Positions 61,256 to 64,000 of a stretch of 64,000 nt of DNA are shown piece after piece. The DNA lies in assembly GCF_032854445.1 (NCBI RefSeq), contig NC_088296.1, positions 25,053,897-25,117,896 of the forward strand, given 5' to 3'. The translations under genes were made by a program, and so were the position numbers. This DNA is from Liolophura sinensis (Eukaryota; Mollusca; Polyplacophora; Chitonida; Chitonidae). The notes below the pieces were generated by a model that was not told where the DNA came from, did no database searches, and saw nothing but the letters and a program-made list of their open reading frames with translations. Every line of letters begins with the position of its first letter. Position 1 is the first letter of the stretch.

Positions 61256-62691
61256 AAAGTAGTATTATATCACAGGCCACAATACATGTACTAATGTGTT
61301 CTACTCAATAACCAATGAAACAAGATCTAGAAAAACTATTCTCATTCCGGATTGCCGAGCACCAGGTGGGAAACAACAAACCCAGTGTGACCATAAAGCA
61401 TAGGGTTAGTCAGCTACCAGTCTACTTGTCCAATTGGACAGGTCAAATAAAAAAACTGGTAGAGATAAGAGAAAATGAAATCTGGACACCCTGCTATGAT
61501 AAAATGGCCTCAAAAAGGTATCTTTGGATACCTTTTTTCACATTTCCGTCTAACCCCCTGTCATAAAGTACAGGTACGCTCATTTACATAATGATGGATG
61601 CTTGGCAATATTAAAACTGACGGGAAAAGATCCAGAAAACACATTACCATTCAAAAGCACTGCCAAAGATCATGAACAGAAATATAGGTACATGTTGTCC
61701 CTTAAATGCAGGCACTATTGATTTGAAGGAGACTGTAAGTTTACACAGCATTCTAAGTTTATTAATCATTAATAATTGAGAAATGATTAAAATCGACAGA
61801 GGGAGACGTGTACACAGACACAACAGGGAAAGGTCCGCCTGACGAACAAGTATCACACCAATATTCTGGAACACTAATTCTTCCAAGACTTTTGCGCGTT
61901 ACAATATTAGCACGCTTCCACTTTGTTTCAGGCGTGTGTTAGACGCGGGAGTGTGATAGCATGCCTCTAATCTGAAGTCCAGGGCTAATTCTCCCAATCA
62001 ATACAATCCTGTTTTCAGCACACGTGGCGTCCATCAGCGGCTAGTAAACAGGTATTATAATCCGTCCTGAGCGCTAAGCAGTACATTTACCTGTGTCATT
62101 TCCTGCCACTTCATTCAACACTCCACCTGATCAAAAGGTGCACTTCTGCTAGGAATCATTTCCTATGAAATGACCACTTCTTTCTGTCACTAAAGTGCAT
62201 CCTACTCTACATGTATTAAACTCATTTTCTGTCCAGAATAGATGGCGAGTGCTTTTCATTTATTTTGTATCTAAAAAGTTCCTAATTATTCCTAATACCA
62301 TGGAATAGTTTCTGTGGGGTTTCTTTCATCTACATAAGATGAAACTCTTTCTTTTTCCAGTCAAGCAGTATTGATGTAGTAGTGTGAAAATAATCAAATT
62401 AATACTCTAGATTGACAAATACATGTATCTTTTGTATGATACAATTAGCAGGGGTTGAAATATTGTACCAGGACCTACTGGCCTCAGATCACTAAACCAA
62501 AAACTTCTAGCAGTCAATTTCTTTTTCTAGGGGCCTCACCGTTTGATGTGCAAAAAAAAAAACATGTCTTATTTCACCATGAATGAACATAATTATTCTG
62601 CACTCCACCTACAGTACTAGCAAAAAATATGAATAATAATTTTTAATTAAAAAGGTCGAAAATTATAGTGATCAAATTAATGAAACATATG
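61256..62691. other. No recognised feature
   Basis: Unique AT-rich sequence, short frames only. Confidence 0.5.
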
Positions 62692-62745
62692 GAAATATTA
62701 TTGAGTACGGTGTAAAACAGCAATCAAATAAATAAATAAATAAAA
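62692..62745 (+). mobile_element. SINE 3' end fragment
   Basis: GAAATATTATTGAGTACGGT, GTAAAACAGCAATCAAAT and an AAAT tail. Confidence 0.85.
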
Positions 62746-64000
62746 TTTAGGAGATGCTATTTAGCAAAGTGCACAGCTTCAGCAGATTTATGGTAAGTGG
62801 TATTACACACAAATAGCTACAAAGGATTCTGACAGCTGACAGCATGCAGGTGACACTCATTACCTGTCGGTATTAAAGTGGACAGAGAACATGAATCCTT
62901 CAGTTAACTGACCAGTGAAATGGACAGCTCAAGCAGGGTCTTACAATCTGCTCTTTGAAATACAAATAGATTTAACACGGGCAATCAATGAGTATAAAGT
63001 GGCACAGAAATGATGTCTTAGTTTTTTAGTGGGACCTGTCACCATTAGGAATGAAGGCCATATGGTTGTACTTTTACACATCGTACAGGAGCAAAATACT
63101 GATGCCTACAAGTTGGCCAAGTATTCAGGTAGAGTGCTGTATGCTGGAAAGATTTACGCAATTTCGCAGTTTGAGCGGCATAGCAGCAAGCAAAACAGAA
63201 TGATCCAATGCTGCCTCACTGGAACAAGGTGCAGAAGACACCAAACGCAATCTATTCACAGTATAATAAACACAATACTTAGCCCTGTTAAGGCCTTTCA
63301 TGTTTATGCCTGTCTGAATATGAAAGCGAGTTAGCTGATTTTAAAAACTTTGGAGTAAAGAAGCTGTACATGTACTTGTACACAAAGGAGCGAATCCAAG
63401 GCAGATCCTCAAATTCACTCAGCAATCACAGACACATATTACTCTATACATTGAACAAGTTACAGGTACTGGTATGATCTGAACCTGGCTGGGTTAGATG
63501 CTGGGATTTTAATATGCGTCAATATTTGAAGAAACGCTTAAACCGCCCGTCTTGTATTGGCATTTTTCATTTCATTTTTTGGGGAAAAATTTTTTTTCAG
63601 ACATAATTCATCTGATTTGACACCTGTTCCATTTTTAAGGCTTTGACAGAGCTTGACAGGCTTTAGTTCTAACCGTGCTTAGTTACTGAACAAGGTAGAA
63701 CTAATGAACACCATTAAAATGGACAGAGAAATCAATCCAGCATATAATAAGGAAAAGTGACCAGGCCATGCAGTGGTCAGCTCAAGTCGGGTCTCGATCG
63801 GTCTTTGGATGAAAGATGTGTCAATTACAGGAAATCAGTTAATGCTAGCAGGGAGTCAGCTCTGATGAGTTGTGAATACAGCGATAAAGGTGACCATTCA
63901 AAGAGTTTTCAGGTGATCAATATTTCTTTCACTCTACCTGCACAGGTACCTGTACTTGTCGACTCTGTTGATTAGGCACGTTAGGCACCCTTCTGCCAAA
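62746..64000. other. No gene recognised; a faint internal repeat
   Basis: TGACCAGTGAAATGGACAGC with TCAAGCAGGGTCTT near 62,910 and GTGACCAGGCCATGCAGTGG with TCAAGTCGGGTCT near 63,755 look like a diverged direct repeat. A 101-residue plus-strand frame at 63,029 has no known motif. Confidence 0.4.

Noticed and set aside
60644-61280. Three overlapping ~190-203-residue minus-strand frames
   Set aside because: Artefacts of the 44-bp array; the three frames give the same peptides out of phase.

Overview
This is eukaryotic, invertebrate nuclear DNA. Evidence: a spliced minus-strand gene with canonical GT/AG introns, a Pol III tRNA-Asp gene, about 17 copies of one tRNA-derived SINE family, several palindromic non-autonomous DNA elements, a LINE remnant, and a very high load of minisatellites. 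The ubiquity of the ACATGTAC palindrome and the kind of SINE (tRNA-like head, strongly conserved central/3' domain, AAAT or AATC tail) suggest a lophotrochozoan, most likely a mollusc. That placement is an inference from sequence style, not a database result. There are no bacterial operons or CRISPR arrays. Almost all long open frames are artefacts of tandem repeats.

Layout. 1-4.7 kb: an A/T-rich start, a 34-bp minisatellite (about 1.26-2.94 kb) and two smaller arrays. 4.74-13.48 kb: a satellite block of roughly 100 units of 85/87 bp, organised into higher-order blocks. 13.5-31 kb: repeat-rich, gene-poor DNA with SINE copies, at least six short tandem arrays, a dispersed ~180-bp family, a ~555-bp inverted-repeat element and a lone tRNA-Asp. 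31-43 kb: the densest transposon zone, with full-length SINEs, four copies of a palindromic MITE with CACTC/GAGTG ends, and a SINE nested inside a second TIR element with a perfect 13-bp target duplication. 43-46.3 kb: a repeat-poor stretch that could be a long 3' UTR. 46.9-56.8 kb: the one gene I can support. 57-64 kb: a small palindromic element, a LINE tail, a 44-bp minisatellite and unremarkable DNA.

The gene. On the minus strand, four exons (56827-56354, 55764-55664, 50024-49924, 47068-46882) join with matching phases into a 285-residue reading frame. Residues ~85-156 resemble the TRADD-like N-terminal domain found in invertebrate death-domain and NLR-type proteins. The rest is low-complexity, Ser/Pro-rich and basic. 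Two of its three introns are inflated by minisatellites, and a same-sense SINE just past the stop codon offers AATAAA signals. Nothing else in the window can be tied to it functionally.

Limits: no homology search, repeat masking or RNA data were available. Family names for SINEs and MITEs are tentative, and the gene's 5' end (possible non-coding or additional coding exons) is unresolved.
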